Positions 17,471 through 27,528 of a stretch of DNA of 64,000 nt are shown in pieces. This stretch comes from Corynebacterium canis (GTDB lineage: Bacteria; Actinomycetota; Actinomycetes; Mycobacteriales; Mycobacteriaceae). The stretch covers positions 1,199,247-1,263,246 of the forward strand of contig NZ_CP047080.1 in NCBI RefSeq assembly GCF_030408595.1, read 5' to 3'. The notes below the pieces were generated by a model that searched no databases, was not told where the DNA came from, and saw only the letters and a program-made list of their open reading frames with translations. Numbering within the stretch: position 1 is the stretch's first letter; each line of letters starts with the position of its first letter. The position numbers and the translations under genes were made by a program.

Positions 17471-18127
17471 TTAGGGTGGTGGTGATTCACCGGGCAACCT
17501 TAGTTGGCTTGGCACAAGTTCGCGAAATAGGCAGGCGTTGTGCATGGTGGCAAGGTCGTTTTCGGCGAGTGGGAGTTGCCATGCGGCTGCGACTTCGGCG
17601 ACGCGTCGGGCGTACCAGCAGCGGGCGGTTGTTGCTGGTGGCATCCATTCGGAGGGCAGCGCGTCTGATTTCGCCTGGTTTTGGGTTTTACTGGCGACGA
17701 TCAAATTACGGGGGTCATTGGCAAACTTTACGCGTTGTTGTGCCGTCCATGCGTATGCCCCCATGTCCCATGCTGCGCGGAGGGGATAGATATGGTCGAG
17801 TTCAATGTCTTCGCCTTCGGTGACGCCGATGGTTTTTCCGGAGTAGGGGTCCGTCCCGGTGCCGCTTGTGACCGGACATGTGTTCGCACCCATAAGCGCG
17901 TTGCGGAGGGCGAGGTCGCGGGTGGTGCAGCCGCCCGCGTGGTGCGCCCATCCGGGCCCGAATTGTTCACGTTCGTATCCGAGTACGGTTGCTCGTTGCA
18001 CTACGCTGCGGATTTGCGGCAGCGTGGCGGCAAGGGGTGTGCTTGGCCCCGGCGTATTGCTTATCGACGCCGCGACCATAAGCAGCGTAAGTACCACCAG
18101 CGCGTGCCCAACGGGAAAGTGCCTCAT
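17471..18127 (-). CDS. Secreted HNH endonuclease family protein
   Basis: Protein of 218 aa. An N-terminal hydrophobic signal (about residues 8-22) suggests export. The nuclease core is ELDHIYPL (the DH pair, near residue 110) followed by NDPRNLIVASKTQNQAKSD, which has the Asn and His-Asn-His-like arrangement of the DUF1524/GmrSD C-terminal HNH family. Two Cys pairs may be disulfides. Such exported HNH proteins are common in actinobacteria and probably degrade extracellular DNA. It lies downstream of putP on the same strand with a 50-nt gap. Confidence 0.8.
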   Translation of the reverse strand: MRHFPVGHALVVLTLLMVAASISNTPGPSTPLAATLPQIRSVVQRATVLGYEREQFGPGWAHHAGGCTTRDLALRNALMGANTCPVTSGTGTDPYSGKTIGVTEGEDIELDHIYPLRAAWDMGAYAWTAQQRVKFANDPRNLIVASKTQNQAKSDALPSEWMPPATTARCWYARRVAEVAAAWQLPLAENDLATMHNACLFRELVPSQLRLPGESPPP

Positions 18128-18177
18128 ACCCTCTTAGACGTGGGTGAGGCACTGGTTGGTTCCCTCGGGGGGTGGAA

Positions 18178-19683
18178 TTATTTTGCCATGGCTGCGGCTT
18201 TGTCGAATTCCTGGGTGATTTCCTCTGCGGGCGGCTTGGTGGCCAGGGAGACTAGCACCATGACGATGGCTGCGCTGAGGAAGCCCGGCACGATTTCGTA
18301 CATGACGTCGCCGAGTGCGGATTGCCCCCAGAAGAAGGAGACGAGGGCGCCGACGACCATGCCGGCGATGGCGCCTTGGTAGTTAAGGCGACGCCAGTAG
18401 AGGGATGCGATGACCAGCGGGCCGAAGGCGGAGCCGAAGCCTGCCCAGGCGAAGGCCACGAGGCCGAGGATGGAATCGTTGGGGCTGATCGCCAGCAGGG
18501 CTGCCACGAGGGCGACTCCGACCACGGCGGTGCGGGAGAGGTTGATAAGCAGCTGGCTGGACGGCTTCTTTTTCACCACGATGGTGTACAGGTCTTCGAC
18601 CAGCGCGGAGGCGACCACGAGCAGCTGGGAGGAGATGGTGGACATGATGGCGGCGAGCACGGCGGTGAGCACGAGGCCTGCGATCAGCGGGTGGAACAGG
18701 ATGCGGCCCATGTCAAGGAAGATGGTTTCAAAGGACTTTTGGTCCGTGACCACGTATTCGGCGTTTTGGCCGAAGAAGGCGGTACCAATAAGGGCGACGG
18801 CCGCGGCGCCAGCGATGCAGAAGAACATCCAGGCGACGCCGATAAAGCGGCCGTTGCGGGCTTCCTGCGGGGTGCGCAGCGCCATAAAGCGGACGATGAT
18901 GTGCGGCTGGCCGAAGTAGCCGAGGCCCCACGCCATATTGGAGATGATCGCCACCACGGATACGCCGGAGATCAGGGAGAAGTAGTTCGGGTTGCCCTCG
19001 GGGTGCGGGCCGTAGGGGTTGGAGGCGGCCCAGGTCCAGATCGAGGATGGGTCGTCAAGCGCGAAGAGCGCCATGAGCGGCACGATGATCAGGGACAGGA
19101 ACATGATCATGCCTTGCACTGCGTCCGTGTAGGACACCGCCAGGAAGCCGCCGATAAAGGTATAGGCCACGGTCACGGCGGCCACGATCAGCATGCCATC
19201 GAGGTAGTTGCCGTCGAACGAAGACTCGAAGTACTTGCCGCCGGCAACCATGCCGGAGGACACGTAGAAGGTAAAGAACACCAGGATGACCAAGGAGGAC
19301 ACGATGCGCAGCGCGCGGGTCTTGTCGTGTAGGCGGTTTTCCATAAAGGAGGGGACCGTCAGGGAGTTATTGGCGATCTCCGTGTAGGATCGCAGCCTCG
19401 GCGCCACCCACTTCCAGTTCGCCCAGCAGCCGATCAGCAGGCCGATTGCGATCCAGAGTTCGGAGAACCCAGTAACGAACAACGCGCCGGGCAGGCCCAT
19501 AAGGAGCCAACCGGACATATCCGAAGCGCCTGCGGATAGCGCGGCCACAAACGGATTGAGCCCGCGACCCGCGAGCATGTAGTCATCATATTCATCGGTT
19601 TGGCGGTAGCTCCAGTATCCGATTGCTAGCATCGCGAGCATATAGATAACAATGGCTACGATGAACCATGTATGCTGCGTCAA
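18178..19683 (-). CDS. putP: Sodium/proline symporter PutP
   Basis: I chose the TTG at 19683 because AAGGAGG lies 6 nt upstream and it gives 501 aa, the usual PutP length; the upstream in-frame ATG at 19818 would add 45 non-hydrophobic residues. About 13 membrane segments are visible. The sodium:solute symporter signature region (GYWSYRQTDEYDDYMLAGR, then AGASDMSGWLLMGLPG) and the later GMVAGGKYFESSF are characteristic of PutP. It imports proline with sodium for nutrition and osmoprotection. The 143 bp to the divergent SNF2 gene hold both promoters. Confidence 0.92.
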   Translation of the reverse strand: MTQHTWFIVAIVIYMLAMLAIGYWSYRQTDEYDDYMLAGRGLNPFVAALSAGASDMSGWLLMGLPGALFVTGFSELWIAIGLLIGCWANWKWVAPRLRSYTEIANNSLTVPSFMENRLHDKTRALRIVSSLVILVFFTFYVSSGMVAGGKYFESSFDGNYLDGMLIVAAVTVAYTFIGGFLAVSYTDAVQGMIMFLSLIIVPLMALFALDDPSSIWTWAASNPYGPHPEGNPNYFSLISGVSVVAIISNMAWGLGYFGQPHIIVRFMALRTPQEARNGRFIGVAWMFFCIAGAAAVALIGTAFFGQNAEYVVTDQKSFETIFLDMGRILFHPLIAGLVLTAVLAAIMSTISSQLLVVASALVEDLYTIVVKKKPSSQLLINLSRTAVVGVALVAALLAISPNDSILGLVAFAWAGFGSAFGPLVIASLYWRRLNYQGAIAGMVVGALVSFFWGQSALGDVMYEIVPGFLSAAIVMVLVSLATKPPAEEITQEFDKAAAMAK

Positions 19684-19826
19684 CGCGGCCTCCTTGTGAG
19701 GTGATGTTTGTGAATTCAAAGTACTTGGCCGGTTCAATGTATCGCCTCTCACAGTTCTTTGGCTAGCCATTGCCCGTAACTTTGCAAAATGGGGGGTGAC
19801 GTGGGTGTGCTGGTACAAAAGAAGTC

Positions 19827-22800
19827 ATGGTTACCCACTTGCTCCATGGATTGTGGCTGCGGGAAAGCGGCCTGCATTTTTGGATTGAGCAGGTGGAAGG
19901 ACACCGCGTAGTTACCCCCGATGAGGTACCTCAAGGTACATTTCCGCCCTGGGTTGATGCGCAGCTCCGGGAGAAGCAGTTTCGCCATTGGGTCCGGGTC
20001 CAGTTACAAACGCCCAGCGGTAAGTTTGTGGAGTTGCGCATTCCCACGGCGTCGTTAAGCCCCGAACAGGCGGTACAGGTGTTCGGACAGCTGGCGGTGT
20101 TGGACGGGGTGAGCCCCGCGGCGTCGAAAAGCCAGCGCGACACGATTGCGCCGGACCTTCGTTGGTTAGTTCGAATGTATCGCGGGCTGGAAAGGTATGT
20201 CCGAGCGGGGCGTGTGGCGTTGCGGGTGCGCTGGCTTGATGGCGAATGGTGGCCGCAATGGCAGCTTGCGGAAGGGCGCGGCGAACGCACATGGTTAGCC
20301 GCCATGACCAGCGCGTTACCGGGTGTGCTGGCCAGCAATTGCGGGGCGGCCGTCGCGGAGGATATCGCCGAGGAGCTGCCGCACTGGATCGCTTCAGCGA
20401 TATTGCAGGAGCTTGTCGACGCCCCGCGCCCCGCCCCTTGGCACGAATTTTCGCACGCCCTGCTCAACAACGCGCCCCTGCGTAATGGGAGTGCGCGTCT
20501 TGTGCATGCGTTGAATGTGTGGAAGGACTCTGCGGCGAACATACCTGCGGAACTTGTCGTGGTGGTGGAGCAGGCCGCGCGAGACGACACGTTGGACACC
20601 GAATTTTGGCCCGTGCGGATCCGCGTGCGCTTTGGCGTGGGCAGTCCGGTGCCTGTGCGCACCGATAGTATTGATACTGATGTGCTACTGCCGCTGCGTC
20701 AAAAATACGAAGATTTATGCGAGATCGCGGCGACGCTTGGGGGTAGCGTGGCGCAGCCACCGGAACGCGGCGAGCGCGCCGAACACGCGCTGACATTGCT
20801 TGGCGAGGAACGCTCGGGGACCGTCGGTGATTGGGATGTGTACCTGACCACGGATGAGTTGCAGGGTTTTCTCGCGGAAGACGTGGCCCGATTGCGGGCG
20901 GCCGGGTTTTCGGTCATGCTGCCGAAGAGCTGGTCGCGTTATGAGCTGAACGCCACCTTGGACATCGCGCCTGTAACCGATCCGGCGGTGGCGTCTACGC
21001 AGGTAAAAATGGGTTTTGAGCAGGTCGTCGGGTTTCAATGGCGGCTGAGCCTGGGCGGGGAGGAGCTCACGGAGGCGGAGATGAAACAGCTCATAGCTTC
21101 GAAAGCCGGGCTGGTTCGATTGCGGGGCGAATGGGTGATCGCCGACGCGGAATCGCTACGCAAGGTCACGCACTATGTGGACCAGCTCGCGGCGACCTCC
21201 AAACGCCGGCGCGACGCGGAGTTAAAGGAGCTGTATGCGCAATTGCGGCGGGCGCGGGCGGCGGAGACGGCGGAGGTTGCCGAGCTGGAACGCCGCGTGG
21301 CGGAACTCGAAGCGGCAATCGAACATGGGCACGATGGCATCGGTGAGGTGACCATCGCAGAGTTGCGCGAATTGGCCTTGGCCCACGCCGAAGCCCAGCC
21401 CGTGGACTATGCCGGCAGCACCTGGCATCTCGCACTGGCTGGCGAACTTGAGGATAACAGCGCCGTGCCCGCGCCGACCCGAGTCACGATACCGTCCGGG
21501 GTGCGCGCCGAGCTGCGCGAATATCAGCGCCGCGGCGTGGATTGGTTGCTGTGGATGAGCGGCCAAAACCTTGGTGCCGTGCTTGCAGACGATATGGGCC
21601 TGGGCAAAACACTCCAATTGCTCACCCTGCTGGCGGTAGAACGTGAGTGCGGTTCCACGGCCCCGACCCTGATCGTCGCGCCGACCTCCGTGGTAAATAA
21701 CTGGGCCGCGGAGGCCGCGCGCTTCACCCCGGACGCGCGGGTGATGGTCCACTACGGCACGCAACGCGCCAGCGGCGATGAATTCTGCGCGCAGGCGCGG
21801 AAGGCGGACCTGGTGATCACCTCCTACGGGATTTTGAGCCGCGAGTTTCCGCTGCTCCAGCGGGTGGAATGGGAACATGTGGTGCTGGATGAGGCGCAGC
21901 AGATTAAGAATTCCTCGACCAAGGTGGCGCGCGCCGCGCGGAGCTTGCCGGCGCGGCAACGCATGGCGCTCACGGGGACGCCGATTGAAAATAGGCTATC
22001 CGAGCTGCGTTCCATCCTGGACTTTTGCAATCCGGGGATCCTGGGGAGCGCGTCGTTCTTCCGCAATCACTTCGCCAAAGCTATCGAACGCGAGGAGGAT
22101 GAGGTGATCGCGGAACGTTTGCAGCGCCTCACCGCGCCGTTTATCCTGCGGCGGCTCAAAACCGACCCCGCGATCATCGACGACCTTCCGGAGAAAAATG
22201 AGGAGATCGTCTACGTTAATCTCACTTCGGAACAGGCCGCGCTGTACAAGGCGCTCGTGGACAATGTGGAGGAGCAGATCGAGCGCACGGCAGGGGTAAG
22301 CCGCAAGGGGCTGATCCTGGCCACCATCACGCGCATCAAACAAATATGCAATCACCCGGCGCATTATCTGGGCGATGATTCCCCGTTGGTGCTGCGCGGG
22401 CGGCATCGCTCCGGGAAGGTGCAGGAGCTCACCCGCATCTTGGACGAGGCGGCGGAGCGCCAGGAGCGCGTCTTGGTGTTTACCCAATACCGCGCCTTCG
22501 GCAAGTTGCTGCAGGGGTATTTGGCCGAGCGCTTAGACACGCAGGTCCCGTTTTTGCATGGTGGGGTGTCCAAGGCTCGGCGCGATGCGATGATCGCGGA
22601 GTTTCAGGGTGCGTCCGGTCCGCCGGTGATGCTGCTTTCGCTGAAAGCTGGCGGCACTGGCCTGAACTTGACCGGCGCGAACGTGGTTGTGCATATGGAT
22701 CGGTGGTGGAATCCTGCGGTGGAAAACCAAGCCACGGACCGTGCGTATCGCATTGGGCAAGATAAAAACGTGCGCGTTTATAAGATGATTGCCACGGGTA

Positions 22801-22949
22801 CGCTGGAGGAGTCGATCCAGGACGTGCTGGACGGCAAGCTTCGGCTGGCGGAGGCGGTGATCCGCCAAGGCGAGGGCTGGATCACGGAGCTGAGCCCTGA
22901 TCAGCTCATGCAGCTTATGAGCTATCGCGGGAAGGAGGATGCCAAGTGA
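19827..22949 (+). CDS. SNF2/Rad54-family helicase-like ATPase
   Basis: Protein of 1040 aa. The N-terminal half carries the bacterial SNF2-associated region (DUF3670-like, about 330-500) and a short coiled coil (about 455-500). The SNF2 motor begins near 559 with LREYQRRGVDWL, then DDMGLGKT (588), the variant DEAQ box (near 688), GTPIEN, and the C-terminal lobe with VFTQYRAF, LKAGGTGLNL and QATDRAYRIGQ (near 968). Such proteins translocate on duplex DNA and remodel bound proteins. The mycobacterial relative is HelZ. Its stop overlaps the GTG of the SWIM gene by 4 nt, so translation is coupled. It heads a tight four-gene set with SbcD- and SbcC-like proteins. Confidence 0.9.
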   Translation: MVTHLLHGLWLRESGLHFWIEQVEGHRVVTPDEVPQGTFPPWVDAQLREKQFRHWVRVQLQTPSGKFVELRIPTASLSPEQAVQVFGQLAVLDGVSPAASKSQRDTIAPDLRWLVRMYRGLERYVRAGRVALRVRWLDGEWWPQWQLAEGRGERTWLAAMTSALPGVLASNCGAAVAEDIAEELPHWIASAILQELVDAPRPAPWHEFSHALLNNAPLRNGSARLVHALNVWKDSAANIPAELVVVVEQAARDDTLDTEFWPVRIRVRFGVGSPVPVRTDSIDTDVLLPLRQKYEDLCEIAATLGGSVAQPPERGERAEHALTLLGEERSGTVGDWDVYLTTDELQGFLAEDVARLRAAGFSVMLPKSWSRYELNATLDIAPVTDPAVASTQVKMGFEQVVGFQWRLSLGGEELTEAEMKQLIASKAGLVRLRGEWVIADAESLRKVTHYVDQLAATSKRRRDAELKELYAQLRRARAAETAEVAELERRVAELEAAIEHGHDGIGEVTIAELRELALAHAEAQPVDYAGSTWHLALAGELEDNSAVPAPTRVTIPSGVRAELREYQRRGVDWLLWMSGQNLGAVLADDMGLGKTLQLLTLLAVERECGSTAPTLIVAPTSVVNNWAAEAARFTPDARVMVHYGTQRASGDEFCAQARKADLVITSYGILSREFPLLQRVEWEHVVLDEAQQIKNSSTKVARAARSLPARQRMALTGTPIENRLSELRSILDFCNPGILGSASFFRNHFAKAIEREEDEVIAERLQRLTAPFILRRLKTDPAIIDDLPEKNEEIVYVNLTSEQAALYKALVDNVEEQIERTAGVSRKGLILATITRIKQICNHPAHYLGDDSPLVLRGRHRSGKVQELTRILDEAAERQERVLVFTQYRAFGKLLQGYLAERLDTQVPFLHGGVSKARRDAMIAEFQGASGPPVMLLSLKAGGTGLNLTGANVVVHMDRWWNPAVENQATDRAYRIGQDKNVRVYKMIATGTLEESIQDVLDGKLRLAEAVIRQGEGWITELSPDQLMQLMSYRGKEDAK

Positions 22950-23749
22950 GCCGCAGACGCACCGTCGTGGACAACGTTATTTATGCGAATTTCGGGCGCG
23001 GGCCGCAGATTTCCGACGACCGCGCCCCGCAACGGAAGGCGCGAAAAGATACGCGCTCTTTTGCCGCGCGCATCCTTTTGGAGTCGTTGGCGGCCCACAC
23101 GGATGCTGGCCGCCTATCGCGGGGGCGAACATATGCTCGTAAGGGGCATGTGGTGGAGTTGCACTTTCTCAAGGGGCGGGTGGAGGCCCGCGTCGCGGGC
23201 TCCCAAAATGTACCGTTTACGGTCGTGCTCTCGTTGCCGCATCGCAGCGCGGACGATATCACGGCCGTGTTAAAGACCATTTCGGAATTGCCGCATGGGA
23301 TGAAGTTCGCGGGTTCGGGCAAGCTGCCCGATGAGATCGTGCGCGCCTTGATTGCGGAGCGTTCGGAAGAGGTGATGGTCAGTTGCGATTGCCCCGATTA
23401 TTCGCCGGTGTGTAAGCACGCGATCGCCGTGGCCGCGGTGGTCGCCGAGCAAATCGAGGCCGTGCCCGAACGCATTTTCGCACTTCGTGGCGTGAATTTG
23501 GAGCGTCTGCATGAGATGCTGACTAGGGTCGCGGCGGGGGTGGCGCAAGGCAATAGCAATGATCCCGAACTATTTTGGCGGGGGAGGGAGCTTCCTGATC
23601 TGCCGGAACCGGAGGTTATTCCGGTGATCTTGGATTCCGATTTGGATGCCCTCCATAAGGCGATCCGGTGTGTGTCGTACACCTCGGTGGATGAGCTGCG
23701 GGGTGTGGCCGATATTGAGGATTTGTACGACTTTCTCATTCGTGACTAA
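22946..23749 (+). CDS. SWIM zinc-finger protein
   Basis: Protein of 267 aa starting with a GTG that overlaps the SNF2 stop (GTGA). The zinc motif CDCPDYSPVCKH near residues 146-157 fits the SWIM pattern C-x-C-x(n)-C-x-H. SWIM domains bind DNA or protein partners and are commonly encoded next to SNF2 ATPases in bacteria. The rest has no recognisable catalytic site. It is most likely a substrate- or DNA-binding subunit of the SNF2 protein. Confidence 0.87.
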   Translation: MSRRRTVVDNVIYANFGRGPQISDDRAPQRKARKDTRSFAARILLESLAAHTDAGRLSRGRTYARKGHVVELHFLKGRVEARVAGSQNVPFTVVLSLPHRSADDITAVLKTISELPHGMKFAGSGKLPDEIVRALIAERSEEVMVSCDCPDYSPVCKHAIAVAAVVAEQIEAVPERIFALRGVNLERLHEMLTRVAAGVAQGNSNDPELFWRGRELPDLPEPEVIPVILDSDLDALHKAIRCVSYTSVDELRGVADIEDLYDFLIRD

Positions 23750-23809
23750 TTGCACGAGTGTTCGGTGGCGCCGGTGGTTTGTTTGGCGGCAATAGTACAG
23801 ATGGGTGTT

Positions 23810-24937
23810 ATGAAGACGATCAAATTTTTGCATACCTCGGATTGGCAATTGGGCATGACCCGCTGGTTCCTTAGCCCAGAAGCGCAGGCCCGGTTCGAGG
23901 AGGACCGGCTGTTAGCCATCGCCCGCCTCGGGGAGATCGCCCGCGAGCGTGGGTGCGAGTTTATCGTGGCGGCCGGGGATGTGTTCGAGCACAATAGCTT
24001 AAGCCAGCGCACCTTTGGCCGGGCCAAGGAGGCGTTGTCCAAATTACCGGTGGATGTGTATCTGTTGCCGGGCAACCATGACCCGCTGACTGCCGATAGC
24101 ATGCTGCGCAGCGTGGCCGAATTACCAAACGTGCATTTGATTGAAAGCGCGGCGGTGATCCAGGTTGGCGACGGGGTGGAGCTGGTTGGCGCGCCGCTGC
24201 TGACCAAGCATGCTGCCACCGACCTCGTGGCGGCGGCATTAAGCCCATTGGAGCCGCAGCCGTCGGGGCAGGTGCGGATAGCCGTCGGCCACGGCCAACC
24301 CGAATCCCGCGGGGCGGAGGCCAATATCGATCTGGCCTTTGTGGAGCACGCGCTGGCGCGCCGGGTTATTGATTACCTTGCGTTGGGGGATACGCATTCC
24401 ACCGAGTCGGTGGGTACCAGCGGCAAGGTGTGGTTCTCCGGCGCCCCGGAAACCACGGACTTTTACGATCGTGATACGGTCGGCGGCGGCGAGAATAATT
24501 CGGGCAATGTGCTCGTAGTAACTGTGAGCGAAGAAGGGGTCGAGGTCGAGGAGATTCCGGTGGGGCGCTGGACCTTCGAGGCGATCGGCTTCGATGTAAA
24601 TACTGCCGAGGATGTGGATGCGTTTTTCGCGGCCCTGGATGCGTATCCGGAAAAGTCCCGGACGGTGGTGAAGTACGCCCTGCGCGGCACCCTGGGTGTG
24701 AGCGATATGCGGCGCTTGGAACAAGGTCTGGAGGAACGCGAACCTGTGTTTGCCGCCCTGTACGAGCGAGCGCGGCTGACCTCGTTGAGTGTCGCGCCGT
24801 CGCAAGACGAGCTTATGGAATTGGAGCTTTCGGGTTATGCCAACGATGCGCTGCATGAGCTGCTGGAACGCTCGGAGGATGAGACAGCTGCGGATGCCTT
24901 ACGGCTGCTGTTCCGGCTAGCGAAGGAGCGGGTGTAA
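23810..24937 (+). CDS. sbcD: SbcD/Mre11-like metallophosphoesterase exonuclease
   Basis: Protein of 375 aa from ATG 23810; in-frame ATGs at 23801 and 23750 are possible, and none has a strong Shine-Dalgarno. The metal-binding motifs of the calcineurin-like nuclease fold are HTSDWQLG (near 8), GDVFEH (near 57), GNHD (near 88) and GHGQ (near 161). The usual DxH of the first motif is DWQ here. With the SbcC-like partner, whose ATG overlaps this stop by one base (TAATG), it should form an SbcCD/Mre11-Rad50-type complex that trims DNA ends and hairpins. The 60-bp gap after the SWIM gene suggests a single transcript. Confidence 0.87.
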   Translation: MKTIKFLHTSDWQLGMTRWFLSPEAQARFEEDRLLAIARLGEIARERGCEFIVAAGDVFEHNSLSQRTFGRAKEALSKLPVDVYLLPGNHDPLTADSMLRSVAELPNVHLIESAAVIQVGDGVELVGAPLLTKHAATDLVAAALSPLEPQPSGQVRIAVGHGQPESRGAEANIDLAFVEHALARRVIDYLALGDTHSTESVGTSGKVWFSGAPETTDFYDRDTVGGGENNSGNVLVVTVSEEGVEVEEIPVGRWTFEAIGFDVNTAEDVDAFFAALDAYPEKSRTVVKYALRGTLGVSDMRRLEQGLEEREPVFAALYERARLTSLSVAPSQDELMELELSGYANDALHELLERSEDETAADALRLLFRLAKERV

Positions 24938-27528
24938 TGATTCTGCACAGCATTGTGATCGAACATGTGCGCGGTATCGAGCATCTGGAGCTGACGGACA
25001 TTCCCGATGCCGGCGTGCTGGTGATCTTCGGCGAAAACGAGGCCGGGAAATCCACCATTTTGGATGCGCTGCACACTGTGTTGAACGTGCGGCACACGAG
25101 CATGGCGAAGGGGATTAAGGCGCTGCAGCCCGTGGGGCAGGACGCGGGTCCGCGGATCCGGGTGGAGGCGAGCGTGGGGCCGTACCGTTTCAGTATTGAT
25201 AAAACGTATTTGCGGAAGAAGTCTGCGGCGCTTCACATTATGTCGCCAAACGTTGAACGCCTTACCGGCGCGGAGGCGGACCAGCGTTTGGAAGCCATCC
25301 TTGCGGAGCATTTGGACCGCGACCTGTTCGAAGCGTTATTGATGCGGCAGGGTGCCGTGGATGCGCATGTGCGTGCGGTTGGGATTCCCTCGTTGGTCGC
25401 CGCATTGGATCAGGGGGAGCGTGAGGAAGCCGTGGACGATTCCGCGTTGATGAAGCGCGTTGATACCGAATATGCGCGCTATTTCACCGTCAAAACGGGC
25501 GCGGTGACCGGGGAGTTAAAGGCGGCGGAGCAGCAGCACGCGGAGGCGGAGCGTGCAGTCACGGCGGCACGCGCGGAGCTGAGGGAATTGGAGCACTATG
25601 TGAGCCGCCACGCGGCGGCGACCTCCCAATTGGAGGAAACTCGAAAGCGGCGCCCCAGCGCGGAGGCGGAATTGCAGCGGGAGGAATTGCGCCATGCCGA
25701 CGCCGTTGCCGCGCAGGAACGCATCGAACGCGCCCGCGCCGCGTTGGATACCGCGCAGGCGGAATTGGATTTGGCGGAATCGGCCGTTACCGCGCGCGAA
25801 CGTATTAACGAATTATTGCGCCAGGCCCGGGCGCGTCTTGCCGAGCTGCAGGCAGGCACCGAGGAATTTGAACTGGAAGCCGAACGGGAACGGGTGGAAA
25901 AAGCGAAGCTTACGGAAGCCTTGCAGCGCGCCCGCGAACATGCGACCGCTACCGCGGAAGCCCTGCGAAAGGTGCAGGCCACGGTGCAAGCGTGCCGGGA
26001 TGCGGCATCGCTACGTTCCGCCGAGGAGCTTGCAAAAGCCCTGGAAGAAGCGGAGGAAGCCGTGGTGCAATGCCGCGCCGGGCTGCCCCAACGTCGGGTT
26101 GAGCAACGGGATGTGGAGCGGGCCGAGGAGGCGCAATTGCGCTTGCGTACCGCAGAGATCGAACGCGATGCCGTCGCCGCGACCTTGACCCTGTCTGCTG
26201 TCGAACAAACGGACGTGACGGTCAATGGCGAGCAAGTGACCGTCACCGACGATGGCACGCAATTCGCACTTAGTGGCGAGACGGTGTTTGAGGTCGGCGG
26301 CGTCACTGCGGTGATCAGCGCCGGGCGCGAAGGCGAGGCCGCGAACCGGGCGGTGGCGCGGGCGCGGCAGGAACTTGAGGAATTGCTTGCCCAGCTGGGT
26401 TATTCGAATGTAGATGCGGTGCGCAAGGCGAAACGGGAGCACGATGCCAGCTTTGCCGCGCTCCAGGACGCCAAACGCAATCTGCGGGCGTTGCAACCGC
26501 GGGATGAAACGCTCACCCAGCTTCGCGCGCGAATCGCACGCTTGCGCGAACAAGAGTTTGGGGATTTGCCCACTTTGGAGGAGGCGGAGGCCGCGGTGCC
26601 GCAAGCCGAGGCAGATAGTGAATCCGCCGCCGCCGAGGTTGCGAAACTACGTGCGGAATTGGATGGATGGGCCGAGTCCAAGGCGTGGGCCGAGTTGCAG
26701 GTGCATCGCGCGCGCGTCGCCGATGCGGCGGCGGCCGTGGAGCGCGCCGAGATGGAGCTAAAGTCCGCCGAGGAGTCGAATCCCAGTTCGTTGCTGCGGG
26801 CAAATATTGATCGGGCAAAGGAGCGTCGAACCGCCGCCGCGACCGCCCTTGAACAGGCGCGATCGGTGGATCTTGATATCAAGCTTGCCGCGCAGATGCT
26901 CGCCGGCGCGCGCGAGCTATTAAAAAATCTGGGCGAGGATGAGCTGACGGCCGAAAAGACGTTGGCGGAGCTTTCCGGGCGCATCACCCAGGCGACCGGG
27001 GCGGCGGAGCGTTGCGAGCGCGCGGAGGCTGCGGAGCAGCTTGCGTCCGCACGTTTGATCGCTATTCGACGCCGCGCGGACGCGGTGTCCCTGCTGCGTG
27101 ACACGTTGCTGCGGCACCGGGAGGTTGCCCGTGAGAAATATGCGCAGCCATTTGTCGATGCTCTGACGCATTTAGCAAAACCGATTTTTGGTAATGATGT
27201 CGGTTTTACATTGACCGAAGGGCTGGAGATTGAGCGCCGGGAAGTTAAAAACATTCCGCTAAATATTGAAGCATTATCAGGTGGCGCTAAGGAACAGCTT
27301 GCTATTTTGACACGTTTAGCTATTGCGCAGCTCGTGTCAAATGACGGTGTACCTATCATTATCGACGATGCATTGGGCAATAGCGATTCTGTTCGGGTGA
27401 GTTTAATGTCAACGCTTTTCAGCGAACTGGGGCGCAGCCGACAGGTGCTAATTCTTACCTGTGATCAGAATCGCTATCTGCGAGTAGAAGGTGCGAAGCG
27501 CTATCGGATGGACGAGCTGCAACGCTAG
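24937..27528 (+). CDS. sbcC: SbcC/Rad50-like SMC-type ATPase
   Basis: Protein of 863 aa. Walker A GENEAGKST is near residue 33, followed by a long Ala/Glu/Arg-rich coiled-coil region (about 190-720) interrupted by a short globular hinge-like insertion (about 415-475). The ABC signature LSGGAKEQ (near 782) and Walker B PIIIDDAL complete the head. I see no clear CxxC zinc hook at the apex, unlike classical Rad50. Its length is below that of E. coli SbcC (about 1050 aa) and it fits the short actinobacterial DNA-repair ATPases. The last 400 bp are visibly AT-richer than the rest. Its stop shares CTAG with the convergent yceI-like gene. Confidence 0.87.
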   Translation: MILHSIVIEHVRGIEHLELTDIPDAGVLVIFGENEAGKSTILDALHTVLNVRHTSMAKGIKALQPVGQDAGPRIRVEASVGPYRFSIDKTYLRKKSAALHIMSPNVERLTGAEADQRLEAILAEHLDRDLFEALLMRQGAVDAHVRAVGIPSLVAALDQGEREEAVDDSALMKRVDTEYARYFTVKTGAVTGELKAAEQQHAEAERAVTAARAELRELEHYVSRHAAATSQLEETRKRRPSAEAELQREELRHADAVAAQERIERARAALDTAQAELDLAESAVTARERINELLRQARARLAELQAGTEEFELEAERERVEKAKLTEALQRAREHATATAEALRKVQATVQACRDAASLRSAEELAKALEEAEEAVVQCRAGLPQRRVEQRDVERAEEAQLRLRTAEIERDAVAATLTLSAVEQTDVTVNGEQVTVTDDGTQFALSGETVFEVGGVTAVISAGREGEAANRAVARARQELEELLAQLGYSNVDAVRKAKREHDASFAALQDAKRNLRALQPRDETLTQLRARIARLREQEFGDLPTLEEAEAAVPQAEADSESAAAEVAKLRAELDGWAESKAWAELQVHRARVADAAAAVERAEMELKSAEESNPSSLLRANIDRAKERRTAAATALEQARSVDLDIKLAAQMLAGARELLKNLGEDELTAEKTLAELSGRITQATGAAERCERAEAAEQLASARLIAIRRRADAVSLLRDTLLRHREVAREKYAQPFVDALTHLAKPIFGNDVGFTLTEGLEIERREVKNIPLNIEALSGGAKEQLAILTRLAIAQLVSNDGVPIIIDDALGNSDSVRVSLMSTLFSELGRSRQVLILTCDQNRYLRVEGAKRYRMDELQR

